Assembly: GCA_964531285.1 (NCBI GenBank)
Contig: CAZHDI010000026.1
Location: forward strand, 1-39,420
Length of the DNA: 39,420 nucleotides
Origin: CAZHDI01 sp964531285
GTDB taxonomy: Bacteria > Pseudomonadota > Alphaproteobacteria > JAJFIK01
Direction of reading: 5' to 3'
Both the position numbers and the translations under genes were made by a program. Shown one piece after another: positions 8,714 to 18,532 of this stretch. The notes below the pieces were generated by a model, which ran no database searches, had not been told where the DNA came from, and was given only the letters and a program-made list of their open reading frames with translations. Position 1 is the stretch's first letter. Every line of letters starts with the position of its first letter.

Positions 8714-9282
8714 ACACCGCGCGACGGATCGGCGGCCCCCACCCGTTTACCGATATGGACCGGATGGCGGGCCCATCCCCTGGATGGCCGAAACCAACGT
8801 CCCGTGGACAGCCTTCCATCAGGCCCCGCCGGACGGTCCATGACCATGCGGACCGGCCCGCCTGTTGGTGCCGGCCGCCAGGACGGCGGTCCGCATGGTC
8901 GCCGCCCGGCTCGTTCGCCCGGCTCGTTCGCCCGGCGCCCGACAACCCACGGATTTGACCGCTTGCGCCTGTTCTACCGCGCGCCGCCATGCGATCCGGC
9001 GGTCTGGCGTTAAAGGCCCCGACACCACGACAATCGGATACAAAACGGAGCATCGGTGTCACCGTCCTCGCCTGGACGGGGGGCTGCGCTTCCAGTAAAC
9101 GGATGGTATGTTTGAGCGGCGTGCGTAAGGTGTGGAGCGGGCGGCGGACCAGAAGGTTCGAATCGGCCAGTTTCGCCATGGGCGAGCCCGTCCGATACAC
9201 GCGGGTCCGGTGCGGGTGAGCCGGACCGCCGTCCAATACCGGGCCCGAGGGCGGACCGGTCAATGACAGGATAGAGTGACGC
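8714..9282. other. 569-base intergenic region with inverted and tandem repeats
   Basis: No convincing gene is seen. It contains a perfect 14-base inverted repeat at 8842-8855 and 8887-8900 and a two-copy tandem repeat of 13 bases (GGCTCGTTCGCCC) at 8908-8933. No terminator with a T-run follows the propeller gene. The region before 9283 should hold the promoter of the autotransporter; no strong -35/-10 pair can be defended by eye. Confidence 0.5.
8842..8900. repeat. 14-base perfect inverted repeat with 31-base spacer
   Basis: GACCATGCGGACCG at 8842-8855 is exactly complementary to CGGTCCGCATGGTC at 8887-8900. As RNA it would form a strong stem with a 31-base loop. No T-run follows on either strand, so it is not an ordinary terminator. 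Confidence 0.7.
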
Positions 9283-12200
9283 ATGAGCGCTTGGGTCGAG
9301 GGTGAGGACCGCGGTAACGCGGGGCGGCGGGGCGAATGGAACGGGCGCATCGGGGGGCGGCCGGGACCGGCCCGGCTGATGACCACGACCGCGCTGGCGA
9401 CGGCGCTGTGTGGGCTCATGGCCCTGCCCATCGCGGCCCAGGCCGGCGATGTGGAAATCGACGACAAAATCGAAACCCCGATCCTGAGTTCCAATGCCGA
9501 CGGCGACGGGCCGGGCGATGTGACCGTTACCAAGGACGGCAAAATCGAAGTGGTCGACGGCCCCGCGATCACGCTGGATTCCGACAACGACATTTTGAAC
9601 GAAGGCGAGATCACCGTTTCGGGCGACGACGGCGCCATCGGGATCGAGTTGCGCGGCGGGTTCAGCGGCGACCTGCTCAATGACGGCGATCTGATCGTGG
9701 TCAGCGCCGACGAGGACGACGAAGACGCCCCGCTCGGCGCTAACAAGACCGGCATCCTGGTCAGCGGCCCCGACGCCTTCACCGGCTCGATCACGCTCGG
9801 CGATGATTCCTTTATCCGGGTGGAGGGCACGGATTCCTTTGGCGTGCGGGTCGCCACCGATTTTGTCGGCGACATCGCCAATGACGGTCAGATCCGGGTC
9901 AACGGCAACGGCTCCAAGGCCATCGCCGTGGAAGGTGACCTCGACGGGTCGGTGATCATCGAAAGCAGTTCGATCATCGCGCGCGGCGAAGACGCCTTGG
10001 GTGTCGTGATCGAGGGCGACGTGACCGGCGGCTATGTCCATCGCGGCCTCGTCACCACCACCAGCCCGCTCGAAGGCTTCGTCGACGATCCCGACACCGA
10101 GGAAGACAATGATCTGCCCGAAGCGAAGGGCGGCGTGTGGATCGGCGGCAGCCTGGGGACCGGCTTTTTCACCGCCGGTGCCTTCGACGACGGCGACGAT
10201 GAGAATGACGACGCGGAACTGACCGGCAACTCGACCATTTCGGCTGAAGTGAGCCGCGCGGCGGTGCTCATTTCGCCCGAAGTCAGCAATGGTGCCAATG
10301 GCAACATCACCTTGGGCGTGGTCGATACCGATGCGCTCGATGCCGCGAGCATCGACGGCGACGACTATGGCTTTTTGAACCGGGGCTCGATCGTCGCCAC
10401 CGGCCTTGATGAAAAACAGGACACGACCGCCGTGGACATCACCGGTTGGGGCGGTTTCACCACGACCGTGACCAACGGCGTGAAGAACACCGGGTCGATC
10501 CGCGCCGCGACTTTCGATGCCGAGGCGATCGCGCTGCGGATCGGCACCGACGCCACCGCGGACGAAATCGTCAATGACGGCACGTTGAGTGCGTCCGGCA
10601 ATGGCGTGGACGGCGCGGTTGCGACCGCGCTCGAGATCGATGCCGGCGCCAGCGTGACCACGCTAGTGAACACCGGAACGATCCGCGCCGAGTCCTCCAT
10701 CACCCGCAACGAAGACTCCGTCGCGACCGATGTCGAGGCATACGGCGTGCGGGATCTGGCCGGCTCCCTCACGACGATCGTCAATGAGGGCGGCTTGATT
10801 TCCGCAAGCGCCGACTTCCTGCCTTACGCGGATGACGACGACGACGACTTCAACGATTTCGAAGACCGCGAGGACGGCACCGCCTTCGCCCTCGACCTGT
10901 CGGCCAGCACGTCCGACATCACCCTGACGAATTCGGGGTCGATCACCGGCGCGGTGACCTTCGGGTCCGGCAACGACACCCTGTCGATCATTGAGCATGC
11001 CGACAATGCCGATCTCGACGAGGATCAGGATGAGTTCATTGCCTTTGTGTCCGGTGTCGTCGATATGGGCGCCGGTCTGAACACCTTCAGCGTCGACGGC
11101 GACAGCGTGTTCAGCGGCGGCCTGCGGGCGACCGGCGGTTCGGTGGATTTGACCGTCGCCAACGGCACCATCGCGATTTTCCCCGACGAACAATTCCAGA
11201 TCCGCAACGGCACGTTCGGCACCGACTCCACCACGGCGATCCTGCTTAACCAGGACAATGCCGGATCGGCCCGCATCGAAGCGACGGGCACGGTCACCAT
11301 CGAAGACGGGGCGGCGTTCGACATCCGGCTCGAGGAATATCTCGGTGACAGCGCCGACGTTGTCATCATCGATGCGGCGGATCTCGTGGTCGCCGGCTCC
11401 CTGGAGATCACCGACGAAGAAACGCTCTTCTTCCTCTACAACAACGAACTCGCCGTCTCGGAAGACGATCCGAGCCAGCTAGTGCTGTCGCTCGATGTGA
11501 AGGATCCGGACGAGTTGGGCCTCAACAGCAATCAGACATCGGCCTATGGCGCGGTTCTGGAGACCATCACCGAGGACGACGAGTTGGGCGCCGCCCTCGG
11601 CAATATCGGCAATGGCGACGATTTCCTGCGCGGGTATCAGCAGCTCCTGCCCGACAGCGGACTGGCGCAGCGCGCCGCCGCGCTGGCCATGACCGATCAG
11701 AACACCCAGGCCATCGCCGCCCGTCTGGACGGACTGCGGCGGGTATCCCACACCACCCGCTCCACCGCCTGGTTCCAGGCCTATGGCAATGTCTACAATC
11801 AGGACACGACGGATTTCGACCCCGGTTTCTCGGGCGAAACCTACGGCGTGGCCGGCGGCTTCGATTATTCGCTGCTCTGGGCCGACGCCATCGGCATCAA
11901 CTTCGCCTGGGGCGGCTCGCGCATCGAGGAAGAAAACTCACGCGACGAGGAACTCATCATCGACTCCTATCAGATCGGCGCCTATGCCGGCTGGTCGGCC
12001 GGGCCGGTGTTCCTCGCCCTTCAGGGCCATGGCGGCTACAACAAATACCGCCAGATCCGTAAGGTGGAGATCGACAATTTCGAGCGCGAAACCGAAGGTG
12101 ACTGGGACGGTCATCAATATGGCGGTAGCGCCCGGGTTGGCGCGGACTTCGTGTTCGGCGGCACACGGATCACCCCGATGGCCGGGTTGGATTATTTGTC

Positions 12201-12585
12201 GCTCACGCAGAACGGGTTCACCGAATCCGGCGGTGACGGCATCGACCTCATGGTCGAGGAGCGCGAAGCAACCTCGACCCGCGCCTCCGCAGGCATCGAA
12301 ATCGCGCACCGGTTCCGCAATGGTGACGGTGCTATGATCCCGCGCCTGCGGGCCGGCGTCGTCCAGGAACTGGAAAGCGATCCGCTCACCACGACCGCGT
12401 CATTCCGCGATGGCAACCAGTTCTTCGACGTCGTGAGCAACGAAATCTCCGATACCGCGATCACCGGCGGGATCGGCATCAATTACGAACTCCCGGGTGT
12501 CGATCTGCAACTGGGCTATGACGCGCTGGTCGAGGAAGAGTTCATGCGCCATTCCGGCGGCATCACCTTCCGCTTCACCTTCTGA
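9283..12585 (+). CDS. Autotransporter (type V secretion) with acidic beta-helix passenger
   Basis: 1100 aa. An extended signal region (about 55 aa) has a polar N-part and the core MTTTALATALCGLMALPIAA with probable cleavage after QA. The passenger (about 57-820) consists of irregular beta-helix-type repeats built on NDG/NEG.I.V turns (ILNEGEITVSG, LLNDGDLIVV, IANDGQIRVNG). It is very acidic; one stretch (about residue 516-527) is mostly Asp and Glu, with six Asp in a row. From about residue 823 a C-terminal translocator barrel begins (TAWFQAYGNVYNQDTT, YGVAGGFDYSLLW), and the protein ends GGITFRFTF with the terminal Phe required for Bam-mediated insertion. It is anchored in the outer membrane and displays or releases its passenger. 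The ligand is unknown. A terminator follows directly. Confidence 0.92.
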   Translation: MSAWVEGEDRGNAGRRGEWNGRIGGRPGPARLMTTTALATALCGLMALPIAAQAGDVEIDDKIETPILSSNADGDGPGDVTVTKDGKIEVVDGPAITLDSDNDILNEGEITVSGDDGAIGIELRGGFSGDLLNDGDLIVVSADEDDEDAPLGANKTGILVSGPDAFTGSITLGDDSFIRVEGTDSFGVRVATDFVGDIANDGQIRVNGNGSKAIAVEGDLDGSVIIESSSIIARGEDALGVVIEGDVTGGYVHRGLVTTTSPLEGFVDDPDTEEDNDLPEAKGGVWIGGSLGTGFFTAGAFDDGDDENDDAELTGNSTISAEVSRAAVLISPEVSNGANGNITLGVVDTDALDAASIDGDDYGFLNRGSIVATGLDEKQDTTAVDITGWGGFTTTVTNGVKNTGSIRAATFDAEAIALRIGTDATADEIVNDGTLSASGNGVDGAVATALEIDAGASVTTLVNTGTIRAESSITRNEDSVATDVEAYGVRDLAGSLTTIVNEGGLISASADFLPYADDDDDDFNDFEDREDGTAFALDLSASTSDITLTNSGSITGAVTFGSGNDTLSIIEHADNADLDEDQDEFIAFVSGVVDMGAGLNTFSVDGDSVFSGGLRATGGSVDLTVANGTIAIFPDEQFQIRNGTFGTDSTTAILLNQDNAGSARIEATGTVTIEDGAAFDIRLEEYLGDSADVVIIDAADLVVAGSLEITDEETLFFLYNNELAVSEDDPSQLVLSLDVKDPDELGLNSNQTSAYGAVLETITEDDELGAALGNIGNGDDFLRGYQQLLPDSGLAQRAAALAMTDQNTQAIAARLDGLRRVSHTTRSTAWFQAYGNVYNQDTTDFDPGFSGETYGVAGGFDYSLLWADAIGINFAWGGSRIEEENSRDEELIIDSYQIGAYAGWSAGPVFLALQGHGGYNKYRQIRKVEIDNFERETEGDWDGHQYGGSARVGADFVFGGTRITPMAGLDYLSLTQNGFTESGGDGIDLMVEEREATSTRASAGIEIAHRFRNGDGAMIPRLRAGVVQELESDPLTTTASFRDGNQFFDVVSNEISDTAITGGIGINYELPGVDLQLGYDALVEEEFMRHSGGITFRFTF

Positions 12586-12616
12586 CCAAGCCGGCACCCA
12601 GCAGCCGGATTGCAAG

Positions 12617-12650
12617 GGGCCGCCGGTATGACCGCGCGGCCCTTTTTTAT
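12617..12650 (+). terminator. Rho-independent terminator of the autotransporter gene
   Basis: GGGCCGC (12619-12625) pairs with GCGGCCC (12638-12644) around a 12-base loop and is followed by six T (12645-12650). It lies 30 bases after the autotransporter stop. Confidence 0.9.
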
Positions 12651-12724
12651 TTGTAGGGGGATGACAGGGACGCCGACGCACTGCCCCAGGGGTCCCGACC
12701 CTAGGCTCGAACCCTAAGAGGGCT

Positions 12725-14764
12725 TCAGAAACGCACCCGGACGCCGCCGGAATAACCGCGGTCCTCGCCCGGAAAATAACGCTCATTGCCGAAGAAGAAG
12801 TCGGCCCGGTTGGCATAGTCCGTATTGGTCAGATTGCGGATGGCACCGAACACAGTCACTGCGCCGGTCACATCCCACGACCCGCGCAGGTCGAACACAT
12901 CATGGCCGGGATAGCGGATGCTGTTGGACGCATCCATGAAATAGCCGCCCATATGGGTCCAGGACAGTTCGGCCTGAACCGTATCGAAGGGGCGCCAGAT
13001 CGCACGCACGGTGCTCAGGACACGCGGGGCTGAGTCAACGTCATCCCCGAACGCGATTGCCTCGGTCGCATTCGCGGTCACGTCATTGTCGAACCGGTAG
13101 GTGTGCCGCGCATAGGTTCCCGCCGCCGCCAGGTCCAGCGTATCGAACAGCGGAACGGTCACATCGTATTCAAAGCCCACATGGCGGGTCCGCCCATCCG
13201 GCACATTGAGACCGTCCGTGTCCCGAAAGAAAAAATTGTCCTTCTCCGCCGCGAAAGCAACGAGATCGAACCGGATGCCGCCGAGGCCGCCGCGCACGCC
13301 GCCCTCGATGCTGTCCAAAGTCTCCGTGTCCACATCGCCAATGGTCTGGCGCGACTGGAGGCGGTACAGATCCGTCACTTGCGGGGCGCGCGCGCCCCGG
13401 GCATAACGCGCGAACAGGCTCATGCTGTCATTGAGGCGATAAACCGCCCCGATCTCCGGCTTAGCGACCAAGAATTCGTCCGTCCGGTCCGCCGGGCGCT
13501 TGAACCGCCCGATCGTGTCCGCGTCCGTGTTGTTCGTATAGTCGTAGTGGGTGTAGTCGAGACGCAGCCCCGCCGTCAGACGCAGCCGCTCGCCGGCCTG
13601 CCACTCGCCCCGCGCATAGCCCGCAACGACGGTGGACAGCACATCGAAATCGTAGTGAACGCCTTGCGGGAACGGCCCGAAGGTCGGGCGGTCCTGGGTT
13701 TCCTTCAGGAACCCGTCGGTGACTTCCGCATCGGCGCCAAGGATCAGGCTATGGCCGCCCTCGAACGACCAATATCCGGCCGTCAGCACACCAACACTCT
13801 GATGACCGTTCTCTTCCAGCCCCTGATAGGGCAGAAAATGCTGAAGGAATGTCATCTCGTTCCAGCGGGCATAGGGCGTCACGGACAGCACGACGTCCTC
13901 GTCGGCCTGCCAATCGATCCGGCTTTGCAGGCGTACCGCCCGCGTGTCGCGATATGCTTCCGGATTGGGATTAGTGCGCGACAAAGCGCTGTTCTTGTAC
14001 GCGTCCGGCCCCTGGATGAAACCGGCGGTTTCCTGATTGAGATTATGCGCCGCCAGGGTCGTCCGGATCCGGACGGCACCCTGCTCCCGGTCCCAGCGCA
14101 GCAGCAGCTTCTGCTGGTCCGTTCCCGCATCATCGCGCCAACCGCCCTCATGGTCGATGTCGATGCCGGCCAGGAATCCGTTGGTCCCGTCGCTGCCCGA
14201 CACAATGCCCTGCCCGGCAACCCGGCCGAAGGATCCGCCGGTAATCTCGGCGCTGCCGCCAAAGCGGTCGAGCGGTGCCGGCGTCAGCACATTGATCAGT
14301 CCGTGGACGGCATTGGACCCGTAGAGAACGCTCCCCGGCCCGCGGACGACCTCGACGCCGCCGGCCAGATCGACCACGGATTCAAAAAGTCCGTTTACGT
14401 TGCCGAACCCGGCCGCGCGCAAAGGCACGCCGTCTTCCAGGAACAGAAAACTGCCGGCCCCGGCCCCGCCCGTCAGCACGGGCGAGCGGATCGCCGTGAG
14501 ATGTTCCTGCCCGCTGTTGCGGTGGATGTTCACGCCGGCGATGCGGTTCAACAATTCGGCAGGATGATCGGCCTGAACGGCGGCTATGGTCTCCCGATCG
14601 ATGCGCGCAACGGTACCGGGCTGATCGATGAGGGCGGCGGCCTGCCGGGTCGCGGTGACGACGATGACATCGCCCGGGTCCGCCGCGAACAGGGGCCCGC
14701 CGGCCACAAGTCCAACACCGAGACACACCGCTCTAAGCCAGTGCCGCATTCTGCCCGTTGCCAT
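12725..14764 (-). CDS. TonB-dependent outer-membrane receptor (second)
   Basis: 679 aa from the ATG at 14764, preceded by GGAGCGGGTT. A signal peptide (LRAVCLGVGLVAGGPLFA) is followed at about residues 31-40 by the TonB box DVIVVTATRQ. The plug has IAGVNIHRNSGQEHLTAIRS, FLEDGVPLRAAG and VEVVRGPGSVLYGSNAVHG, the usual plug core. The barrel ends RGYSGGVRVRF with a terminal Phe. It resembles siderophore/cobalamin-type receptors in size and plug, but the substrate is not readable. It lies only 60 bases downstream of the Wzc-like kinase on the same strand, so it may be the last gene of the polysaccharide operon, and it converges on the autotransporter gene. It is not closely similar to the receptor at 5068. 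Confidence 0.93.
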   Translation of the reverse strand: MATGRMRHWLRAVCLGVGLVAGGPLFAADPGDVIVVTATRQAAALIDQPGTVARIDRETIAAVQADHPAELLNRIAGVNIHRNSGQEHLTAIRSPVLTGGAGAGSFLFLEDGVPLRAAGFGNVNGLFESVVDLAGGVEVVRGPGSVLYGSNAVHGLINVLTPAPLDRFGGSAEITGGSFGRVAGQGIVSGSDGTNGFLAGIDIDHEGGWRDDAGTDQQKLLLRWDREQGAVRIRTTLAAHNLNQETAGFIQGPDAYKNSALSRTNPNPEAYRDTRAVRLQSRIDWQADEDVVLSVTPYARWNEMTFLQHFLPYQGLEENGHQSVGVLTAGYWSFEGGHSLILGADAEVTDGFLKETQDRPTFGPFPQGVHYDFDVLSTVVAGYARGEWQAGERLRLTAGLRLDYTHYDYTNNTDADTIGRFKRPADRTDEFLVAKPEIGAVYRLNDSMSLFARYARGARAPQVTDLYRLQSRQTIGDVDTETLDSIEGGVRGGLGGIRFDLVAFAAEKDNFFFRDTDGLNVPDGRTRHVGFEYDVTVPLFDTLDLAAAGTYARHTYRFDNDVTANATEAIAFGDDVDSAPRVLSTVRAIWRPFDTVQAELSWTHMGGYFMDASNSIRYPGHDVFDLRGSWDVTGAVTVFGAIRNLTNTDYANRADFFFGNERYFPGEDRGYSGGVRVRF

Positions 14765-14824
14765 AACCCGCTCCTTCGCCGCGCCGTCCCACACCGTCAG
14801 TCTAGCATGGCGCGGCGGTGCGGG

Positions 14825-16987
14825 TCAGCGGTGGTAGGCGGCGTAATAGCCCGAAACGGCGGTGGACTTGGTCTTCGGCACGCTGACATTCGACATCACG
14901 AATCCGGCGACCGAGTTGGACCCCACATCCTCCAGTCGGTTGACCGCGGCCAACACGCTCTCGGTGCGGGTGGCCCGCCAGCGCACGACGAAGATGGTCG
15001 CATCGACCATGGTCGAGAACAACTGGCTGTCGCTCATGGCGAGCACGGGCGCGGAGTCGATCACCACCACATCATATTCCCAGGAGAGGCTCTCCAGAAG
15101 ATCGCGCAATTGCGCCGACCGGGAGAGTTCCGTGGCATTGGGCGGCAATGTACCGGACACGATGTAATCCATACCGGTGCGCATATCCTTGCGCAGGACC
15201 ACATCGAGATCGACCTCACCCATAAGATAGTTCGAGATGCCCAGATCGTTGGCCACATCCATCTTCTTGTGAAGGTCAGGCCGTCCGAAATCGCAGTCGA
15301 TCAGGATCGTCCGTTCACCCATGGTTGCGCACAAGGTGGCGTAAGCGAGCGAGAAGGTGGTCTTGCCCTCGCCCGGCAGCGCCGACGTGATGAGCACGGT
15401 CTTGGGCGGCTTGGACCCGTTGGCCAGGAACAGCGTCGAGCGGATGCCCTTCATCGCCTGGGCGAAGGTCGCGTTGGACTTGCTGGTGTAATTCTGAAGA
15501 ATACGCTGCGCCGTACGACGCCCGCCCGCGACACCGGCCATTTTCGGCACGATGCCAAGCGCGCGGTATCCGGTCAGCCGTTCGATCTCTTCGGGGCTCT
15601 CAAAGGTCCGGCGCATGGCGCCAATGACCATCACGACAACGGCGGCCAGGATCGAGCCCATGAACCCCGCGAGGCCCATCATCTTGCCCTTTTGCGGGAA
15701 GGACGGTTTGCCTGGGACTTCGGCGGGCGAATGCACCCGGGCCCGCGGTTCGATCAGATCCCGCTGGGCCTGGGTTTCCCGCAACCGTACACGGAAGGTC
15801 TGGAGCATCGCGCGGCGGTCCTGCCCTTCGCGCACGAGTTCGGCCAATTCATCTTCCGACCCGCGGGTCGAAACCGCCGTGGCCTCGACTTCCGCCAAGC
15901 TGGCCCGCAGGGAGTTCACCCGCGCACCGGCGGCCGCCACTTCCGAGCGCATGGACAGAACGATCTTGTCGACCTCATTCTTGATGTTGTCCCGCACATC
16001 CTCGAGTTCCTGAGTGACCTCGATCATGCGCGGGTGTTTCTCAAGATAGACCGAAGACAACTGCGCCAGACGGCGCACGAGTTCGACTTCCTTGTCGCGC
16101 AGGTTCTGGATCAGCGGCGAGTTAAGCACGCGCGGCGCCGTGAAGGCATTGCCGTCGCGCCGCAGGGCGGCCTCAAGCTGCTGAAGCTCGGCGCGGATCG
16201 CCGCCTGGTCCGACTGGGCCTGGGCAAGCTGACGACTTAGATCGGAAACCTTTTCCGCCGTTATGTCGGTCAGGGAATTGCCCTGAACGATCCCGCTCTC
16301 CCGGCGATAGGCGCGGACGGCCGCATCGGAGTCGGCGACCTCCGCCTCCAGCTTATCGACCTCGTCCTGGAGCAGATCGATCGCACCCTCGACAACCGAG
16401 CGCTGGGTCTCGATCTGGTTCGCGACATACCGTTCCATCAGCGTGTTGACGATCAACGCCGCCTTTGCCGGGTCCCGGCTTTCAAAGGTGATATTGATCA
16501 GACGCGTATCGGGATTGGCACTGACGCTCAAATGCCCGAGAAACTCGTCGATCAAAAGATCCATCCGGCGCTCGGGCGCCAGTTCCGCGACATCCTCGGC
16601 CGACACGAATTCCGGGTCTTCCTCGAGATTCAGCTCACGGATCACCCCTGAGGCGATCACCCGGCTGCGCAGGAGCGCCACTTCGTTGGGCACGTCCGTA
16701 ATCTGGGCATCGTCGGTCCGGACGATCGCGTTCTGACTGGTGGTGATGGAAGACTGGTTCACGTGAACCTGTCCTTGCGCCGTGTAAACATTCGGCGTGA
16801 TGCTGACATAGACGAACATGCCGCCCACGATCGCGCCGATGATCGCGATCATCAGAAACCAGTGACGCTTGAAAAGGTTGATGATGTCGCTGAGCGACAT
16901 CTCGCCGCCGGCATCGGGGACGGGCTCGAAGATCGGGCGTTGCTCGTGTGTCTCCGGCACCTGCTGAGACGCCATTTTCCGCCGCAT
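14825..16987 (-). CDS. Polysaccharide chain-length determinant / tyrosine autokinase (Wzc/ExoP type)
   Basis: 720 aa from the ATG at 16987 (an ATG at 16975 is also possible). It has a Wzz domain with a first membrane helix (HWFLMIAIIGAIVGGMFVYV), a long periplasmic coiled-coil part (about 180-400), and a second helix (GLAGFMGSILAAVVVMVIG). The cytoplasmic BY-kinase domain follows, with Walker A ALPGEGKTT (about 535), Walker A' ILIDCDFGRPD (about 562) and Walker B VVVIDSAPV (about 640). The C-terminus SGYYAAYHR carries three Tyr, a short version of the tyrosine cluster these kinases autophosphorylate. The family controls polymer length and export in Wzy-dependent capsule or exopolysaccharide assembly at the inner membrane. 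No matching phosphatase or outer-membrane Wza is in the window. It is fused in one chain (Wzz plus kinase), as in proteobacteria. Confidence 0.95.
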   Translation of the reverse strand: MRRKMASQQVPETHEQRPIFEPVPDAGGEMSLSDIINLFKRHWFLMIAIIGAIVGGMFVYVSITPNVYTAQGQVHVNQSSITTSQNAIVRTDDAQITDVPNEVALLRSRVIASGVIRELNLEEDPEFVSAEDVAELAPERRMDLLIDEFLGHLSVSANPDTRLINITFESRDPAKAALIVNTLMERYVANQIETQRSVVEGAIDLLQDEVDKLEAEVADSDAAVRAYRRESGIVQGNSLTDITAEKVSDLSRQLAQAQSDQAAIRAELQQLEAALRRDGNAFTAPRVLNSPLIQNLRDKEVELVRRLAQLSSVYLEKHPRMIEVTQELEDVRDNIKNEVDKIVLSMRSEVAAAGARVNSLRASLAEVEATAVSTRGSEDELAELVREGQDRRAMLQTFRVRLRETQAQRDLIEPRARVHSPAEVPGKPSFPQKGKMMGLAGFMGSILAAVVVMVIGAMRRTFESPEEIERLTGYRALGIVPKMAGVAGGRRTAQRILQNYTSKSNATFAQAMKGIRSTLFLANGSKPPKTVLITSALPGEGKTTFSLAYATLCATMGERTILIDCDFGRPDLHKKMDVANDLGISNYLMGEVDLDVVLRKDMRTGMDYIVSGTLPPNATELSRSAQLRDLLESLSWEYDVVVIDSAPVLAMSDSQLFSTMVDATIFVVRWRATRTESVLAAVNRLEDVGSNSVAGFVMSNVSVPKTKSTAVSGYYAAYHR

Positions 16988-17192
16988 GTGTGCTGTTCCC
17001 GTTGTCTCACCGACGCGGTCCGGGCATCCCCGCGGATGCCGCGCCGTCATCGCCCCCACTCACCCCTGGCTTTCGCGCCTGACATCCATAGCAAGGACCG
17101 GACCGTCCGCCGACGCGCCCTTCGCTCCCAGCTCAAGGCGTTAGCCTATCACGGTCCCGCCGCCGTGCGCATCCACCCGCCGGAGAGGCGGA

Positions 17193-18428
17193 TCAGGCCG
17201 CGCGCGGCTCCAGAATCGTGCGGATTTCCGGCTCCAGGCCCCGCTCCTTGAGCGATTGGGTGATCTCGTCCCGGTAGACCGGGTTCATAATCACGACCAC
17301 ATCGGGCGCATAGTCTTTGAGGAAATCCGGCGAGACGATTTCATGACCGGTGCCCGGCATATAGTAGCCGTGCCGGTTCGGGTTGATATCGACCACATAC
17401 TGCAACTCGTCCTGAATGCCGACAGTGGTCAAAAATGACACAGCTTTCGAACCCGAGCCCCAGAGGACGACCTTCTTGCCCTCTTTGGACCAGCCGGACA
17501 TGGAGGTCTGCCAGTCGGCAATGTTCCGCGTCACATCGGTGGTGAAATCGTCGACGAGCTTGGAGAGCCGCTTCACATTGTCCTTGGCGTCGGCCGGATC
17601 GGCCTGCGGCGCGTCGGCCGGATAAGCTTCGATCATGAGATACTGGTCGCCGTAATCGACCCAGACATCCTTGACATCGAACCCGCAGCGCCGGAACAGC
17701 GATGCCAGCGACCCGCCCATGCCCTTCGAGAAATAAGAGCAGTGCTCGTAGTAAATGTCCCAGAAGCCGCGCTCATTAAGAATGAGTTCGATCTCGGGGA
17801 TCTGGAAGAACACCGTCGTCTCGGTCCGGTGGCCGGCGGCATTGCGCACGGTACGGATGAACCGTTCCACTTCCGGAATATGCTCCAGGGTCATCTTGCA
17901 GCAGATGAAATCGGCATCCCGGTTGGCGTATTTCTCGGAATAATAATCGACGACATATTCGACATTGTCGGTCTTGGCCGCGAGGCTCCGGTCTTCCACA
18001 TAGCCCGGATCGAACCCGACGCCGCGATTGTCGCCCATCACGGCCAGCATGGCGATGAACTCGCCCTTGCCGCTGCCGATCTCGATCACGTCCTTGCCGC
18101 GCAGATTGTGCTTTTCGATGATGTCTTCAGCGAGCTTCTTGTGAAACTTGTTGAAGGTGTCCGAGAAGCCTTGCGTCTCCTCGTATTTTTCATCGTATTT
18201 GATGTGGCTCTCATTGAACGCGCGGTTATAGATAAAGCCGCAATTGTCGCAGAAATTAAGATCGATATCGCCGCGCGGATACTCCACCGCCTCTTCGGGC
18301 GTGGACATCAGGATGCAGCTGTTCACCGGGATGTTCGGCTTCTTGTAGAAGCTGCGCAGCGCATCGCTGCCGCAAGCCGGGCAGGCCGATCCGTGTCCGC
18401 CAAATCGTTCGTGCTTCACCTCGCTCAC
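17193..18428 (-). CDS. SAM-dependent sugar C-methyltransferase-type protein with N-terminal zinc site (second of two)
   Basis: 411 aa from a GTG at 18428 with AAGGAG six bases upstream. The N-terminal zinc-binding domain has CPACG (about residue 16) and CDNCG (about 59). The methyltransferase core shows DVIEIGSGKGEFIAMLA, the SAM-binding motif I, and later CKMTLEHIPEVERFI. IYYEHCSYFS corresponds to the YHEH active-site region of TylCIII/TcaB9-type 3-C-methyltransferases, here with Tyr in place of the first His. A C-terminal Rossmann-like domain follows (VVLWGSGSKAVSFL, YYMPGTGHEIVSP), as in that family. It lies 104 bases downstream of a related methyltransferase and upstream of the Wzc gene. 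The likely role is methylation of a nucleotide-linked sugar for the polysaccharide; the exact position and substrate are unknown. Confidence 0.82.
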   Translation of the reverse strand: MSEVKHERFGGHGSACPACGSDALRSFYKKPNIPVNSCILMSTPEEAVEYPRGDIDLNFCDNCGFIYNRAFNESHIKYDEKYEETQGFSDTFNKFHKKLAEDIIEKHNLRGKDVIEIGSGKGEFIAMLAVMGDNRGVGFDPGYVEDRSLAAKTDNVEYVVDYYSEKYANRDADFICCKMTLEHIPEVERFIRTVRNAAGHRTETTVFFQIPEIELILNERGFWDIYYEHCSYFSKGMGGSLASLFRRCGFDVKDVWVDYGDQYLMIEAYPADAPQADPADAKDNVKRLSKLVDDFTTDVTRNIADWQTSMSGWSKEGKKVVLWGSGSKAVSFLTTVGIQDELQYVVDINPNRHGYYMPGTGHEIVSPDFLKDYAPDVVVIMNPVYRDEITQSLKERGLEPEIRTILEPRAA

Positions 18429-18532
18429 GTGCGGCTCCTTCGCTTCGCATCCCGCTGATCCGCCCGCCGCCCCATCGGAAACGGCGTATACGGATCGCTG
18501 GTCTAACCAGTGTCAAATCGATCGCGCGTCCC

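Noticed and set aside
8908..8933. Two-copy 13-base tandem repeat GGCTCGTTCGCCC
   Set aside because: Too short and too few copies for a separate finding; probably a slippage duplication.
12690..12720. tRNA-like T-arm (CTCGAAC loop) near the autotransporter terminator
   Set aside because: No matching acceptor stem, anticodon arm or D-arm is present on either strand.
13103..16240. Very long plus-strand open frame (over 1000 codons)
   Set aside because: It lies antisense to the second TonB receptor and the Wzc kinase, both clearly recognised. High-GC codon bias leaves long open frames on the opposite strand, and its translation shows no domain.
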